The notes under the pieces are model-generated. The model was not told where the DNA came from. It did no database searches and saw only the letters and a program-made list of their open reading frames with translations. Positions 37,879 to 39,886 of a stretch of DNA of 39,886 bases are shown piece by piece (within the stretch, counting starts at the first letter, position 1; each line of letters begins with the position of its first letter). The stretch is from CAYQTL01 sp964420405 (GTDB lineage: Bacteria; Acidobacteriota; Thermoanaerobaculia; Thermoanaerobaculales; Sulfomarinibacteraceae). The DNA is taken from positions 1 to 39,886 of the forward strand of contig CAYQTL010000037.1 of the NCBI GenBank assembly GCA_964420405.1. Direction: 5' to 3'. Both the position numbers and the translations under genes were made by a program.

Positions 37879-39282
37879 TCAGGGGGCGACGGCGTCACCA
37901 GGCCCCGCCGCGGGCTCCTCCGCCAGCCGGTCGAAGACGTAGCCGCCCGTCTCGGCCCCCCACACCTGGCCGCCGCCGGCGTCGAAACCCCGGTCCCAGC
38001 TGAACATCCCTTCGGCCGTGATCTCCACCTCCGAGGTGGCATACGCGGCGCCACGCAGCGCGCTCTCGCACAGCCGGCCGAGGGTGCCGCCGAGGTAGGC
38101 GTCGCCCCGCCGCCGCAGCAGGATCGCGCAGCCGTCCCGGACCTCCAGGTCCTCGGGGGCGAGCCCCTCCAGCAGGGCAGGGTCCCGCCACGCGCCGACG
38201 ACGGCGGCCGGCTCCGGCACGGTGAGCACCTGGCTCTGGTACAGGTCGGGCGCGATCTCGGTCACGCGGTAGATCCGCTGCCGGTACGGCCGGTCGAGGT
38301 ACTCCGCCACCGCCTGCTCGACGTACAACCAGTGGGCGTCGTCGCGCTCCGACCACACCGGCGCGACGTGGAGACGGACGTCCCGGAACGCCTCGTCGGC
38401 CTCCGCCTGGGCGGCGCTGGAGAAGCTGCCGGTCATCCACTCGACGAGCTGCTCGAGCCCGCCGTCCCGGCCGCCCGCCCGCTCCAGCCGGACCCGCACC
38501 CCGGAAGCGACCAGGCCGATGCGGTCCGCGGACGGCTCGGCGATCGCCTCGGCGAGGTGCTCGCCACCGTCGAGCAGCTCCAGGCGCAGCGCCCGCGCGA
38601 CGGTCACCGGCGGCCCGAAGGCCGACAGGCGCACCGACAGCGGAGCTGCAGGGTCGGCGCCGAGCCGGGCGGTCGCGCCGCGGTCGTCGAGCTCGAGCGC
38701 CACCGCCTCACCGCCCGGCAGCTCGGCCCGTCCCGTGTACCCGACCGCGCGCCGCAGGCGCACCGCATCGGGCGGGACCGCGCCTCCACCGCCCGCCGGC
38801 CGGCGCAGCTCCAGGCCCTCCCGGTCGAGCCGGAGCTCGGCGCCCGCGACCGCCTCGGGCAGCCAGGCGGGTGGGCAGCCCTCGCCGCGCGCAGCGGCCT
38901 CGAAGCCGGCGCCGTCCCGGTGCCAGACGACGCCGCACGGCGCCACCCCGCCCTCCGCAGGGCGACCGTCCTCGCCGGGAGGTCCCATCAGGATCCCGTC
39001 GAGACCGCTCTCCGCGCGGAGCTCGAGGGACACCGGCGCCGCCTCCCGCCAACCGGCGTCCCAGCGCGACACCGTCGCCACCACGCCGCCGTCGCCGTCC
39101 CGCTCGAAGGCGATCCGCAGCCGCTGGACCGAACCGTCGGTCGCCAGCCACTGCTCGGTCGAGTCGAACACGCCGGTCAGCCACTCGGCCAGCTCGATCC
39201 GGTCGAGCTCGAGCCGCTCCTCGACCGCGGACGCCGGGACCACCGCCAGCACCGCGAAGAGCACCGTCACCACAACTCGCAT
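37879..39282 (-). CDS. Secreted protein with a C-terminal CpcT/CpeT-type domain
   Basis: 467 residues from the ATG at 39282, with GGAGG six bases upstream. The first ~19 residues are a signal peptide (VVVTVLFAVLAVVPASA). Residues about 275-455 match the CpcT/CpeT chromophore-lyase family: LVEWMTGSFSSAAQAEAD, DAHWLYVEQAVAEYLDRPYRQ, YATSEVEI and MFSWDRGFDAGGGQVWG. The N-terminal half opens with a similar ELAEWLTGVFDSTEQW motif, so it may be a diverged copy of the same domain. In cyanobacteria CpcT/CpeT attaches bilins to phycobiliproteins; no such proteins are expected here, so this exported version probably binds another hydrophobic ligand. Confidence 0.85.
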   Translation of the reverse strand: MRVVVTVLFAVLAVVPASAVEERLELDRIELAEWLTGVFDSTEQWLATDGSVQRLRIAFERDGDGGVVATVSRWDAGWREAAPVSLELRAESGLDGILMGPPGEDGRPAEGGVAPCGVVWHRDGAGFEAAARGEGCPPAWLPEAVAGAELRLDREGLELRRPAGGGGAVPPDAVRLRRAVGYTGRAELPGGEAVALELDDRGATARLGADPAAPLSVRLSAFGPPVTVARALRLELLDGGEHLAEAIAEPSADRIGLVASGVRVRLERAGGRDGGLEQLVEWMTGSFSSAAQAEADEAFRDVRLHVAPVWSERDDAHWLYVEQAVAEYLDRPYRQRIYRVTEIAPDLYQSQVLTVPEPAAVVGAWRDPALLEGLAPEDLEVRDGCAILLRRRGDAYLGGTLGRLCESALRGAAYATSEVEITAEGMFSWDRGFDAGGGQVWGAETGGYVFDRLAEEPAAGPGDAVAP

Positions 39283-39488
39283 GGGCGCCTCCACGGGCTC
39301 ATGGTAGCCCGCCCGCACGGACCGCGCGGCACGGGCGCCGCCGACGCGGCCGACCGCCCCGCACTCCACCGGGGCGGGAGATCTCACACCGTCCACATCG
39401 GGGGATGACGCCGGCTGCACATCCCCGCCGTATCGTCACCCCATCGAACGGCTGGCCTGGCCTCCAGGTTCATCCCCACCCTCCGTAC

Positions 39489-39517
39489 GCGCCGGCCCCG
39501 GGCCGGCGCACATTTTT
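39489..39517 (+). terminator. Rho-independent-type terminator with no gene in front
   Basis: GCGCCGGCC and GGCCGGCGC (9 bp) around a three-base loop, followed after ACA by TTTTT. It points in the plus direction, yet no plus-strand gene precedes it for several kilobases. Confidence 0.7.
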
Positions 39518-39598
39518 CCCCGCCGCCACACGGGGCGCCGACGCGATGTCTCGGCGTGACACCCGGGCGACGCCGTCGGCCGGCCCGTCTGGACGCGA

Positions 39599-39626
39599 CG
39601 ACGGCCGGTCGCAGGACCGGCCGTCG
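39599..39626 (-). terminator. Hairpin downstream of tRNA-Arg
   Basis: A perfect 12-bp stem (arm CGACGGCCGGTC) with a four-base loop, 15 bases beyond the 3' end of the tRNA on the minus strand. No T-run. Confidence 0.6.
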
Positions 39627-39640
39627 GGATCGGATCAAGA

Positions 39641-39717
39641 TGGCGCGCCGGCAGGGACTCGAACCCCGAACCTTCTGATCCGTAGTCAGATGCTCTATCC
39701 ACTTGAGCTACCGGCGC
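39641..39717 (-). tRNA. tRNA-Arg (anticodon ACG)
   Basis: A 77-base minus-strand gene with encoded CCA. The acceptor stem is GCGCCGG/CCGGCGC. The D-arm is GCTC...GAGC. The anticodon stem TCTGA/TCAGA holds the loop CTACGGA (anticodon ACG, read as ICG). The T-loop is TTCGAGT. Confidence 0.97.
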
Positions 39718-39824
39718 AGCTCGGGAAGCGGGAGTGTGCCACACCCCCGTTCGCGATGCAAGGGCCGGATCGGACCCGCACCCGGATCGCGGCACTCCCC
39801 CTGCGCGGCCGATCGCCGCCGTCT

Positions 39825-39870
39825 CCGATCCCGATCCCGATCCCGATCCCGATCCCGATCCCGATCCCGA
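39825..39870. repeat. Hexamer tract (CCGATC)n, longest in the window
   Basis: More than seven perfect tandem CCGATC units close to the right edge of the window. Confidence 0.97.
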
Positions 39871-39886
39871 CGAGATGATCCCTCGT

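Larger units (their letters stand above)
39283..39640. other. Intergenic region with hairpins and a plus-strand terminator, no protein gene
   Basis: This 358-base spacer holds a TACCAT -10-like hexamer for the CpcT-like gene (minus strand, near 39302), a GGGGATG/CATCCCC inverted repeat at about 39401-39427, a plus-strand terminator (39489-39517) and a hairpin (39599-39626). No coding frame is convincing. A short plus-strand RNA ending at 39517 is possible. Confidence 0.5.

Noticed and set aside
1432..39870. CRISPR array from the regularly repeated GATC-rich tracts
   Set aside because: The repeats are tandem 6-mers without spacers, scattered in many places, and no cas gene is present.

Overview
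The window is a GC-rich, gene-dense bacterial chromosome segment of 39,886 bases. It carries about 30 protein genes, two tRNA genes and many short intergenic repeats. A 599-residue secreted protein of the 'VWFA-related Acidobacterial domain' type (10433-12232), together with DUF4388/roadblock proteins, a VTT-ATP-grasp fusion and abundant hypothetical genes, points to an Acidobacteriota-like organism. That assignment is an inference from gene content. There are no rRNA genes, transposase, phage genes or CRISPR array. Many genes have clear GGAGG-type ribosome sites. Several others have a -10-like hexamer only 6-8 bases before the start codon and look leaderless.

Layout. 1-4577: the start of a membrane transporter, an RdgC-like DNA-binding protein, a TPR membrane protein, tRNA-Leu, a LOG-family protein and a NUDIX hydrolase. 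The spacers hold hexamer-repeat tracts and two copies of a dispersed element. 4733-10249: a Gfo/Idh/MocA oxidoreductase, an M29-like metallopeptidase, a hypothetical protein, a pterin synthase behind two strong hairpins, an omega-amidase-like hydrolase and a rhomboid protease. 10433-17744: the VWFA protein, a 168-bp palindromic element, a POT-type transporter, a membrane GAF-GGDEF-EAL protein and an iodotyrosine-deiodinase-like flavoprotein.

17812-21400 is a divergent cluster of two DUF4388-roadblock proteins, two stand-alone roadblock-like proteins and a ParA/MinD ATPase. A textbook terminator separates it from a tightly coupled [NiFe] hydrogenase operon (21579-25669). That operon runs: cysteine-rich accessory protein, small subunit, large subunit, 2[4Fe-4S] ferredoxin fused to a second copy of the accessory domain, and maturation protease. 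Running towards it is a coupled four-gene operon (30622-25832): DinB, NRDE protein, VTT/DedA-ATP-grasp fusion, and PlsC-GNAT acyltransferase fusion, which suggests a membrane-lipid modification pathway.

30976-39717: the ergothioneine genes egtB and egtD, a deleted remnant of a glutathionyl-hydroquinone reductase, a YheT-like hydrolase, a renalase-like flavoprotein, a CDF metal exporter behind an AT-rich operator-like promoter, a MOSC protein, a secreted protein with a CpcT/CpeT domain, and tRNA-Arg.

The most promising material for new biology is the hydrogenase with its duplicated Cys-x17-Cys-x30-Cys domain, the VTT-ATP-grasp/PlsC-GNAT pair, the ParA/roadblock/DUF4388 cluster, and the period-6 repeat tracts that fill spacers and have spread into the ends of two coding regions.
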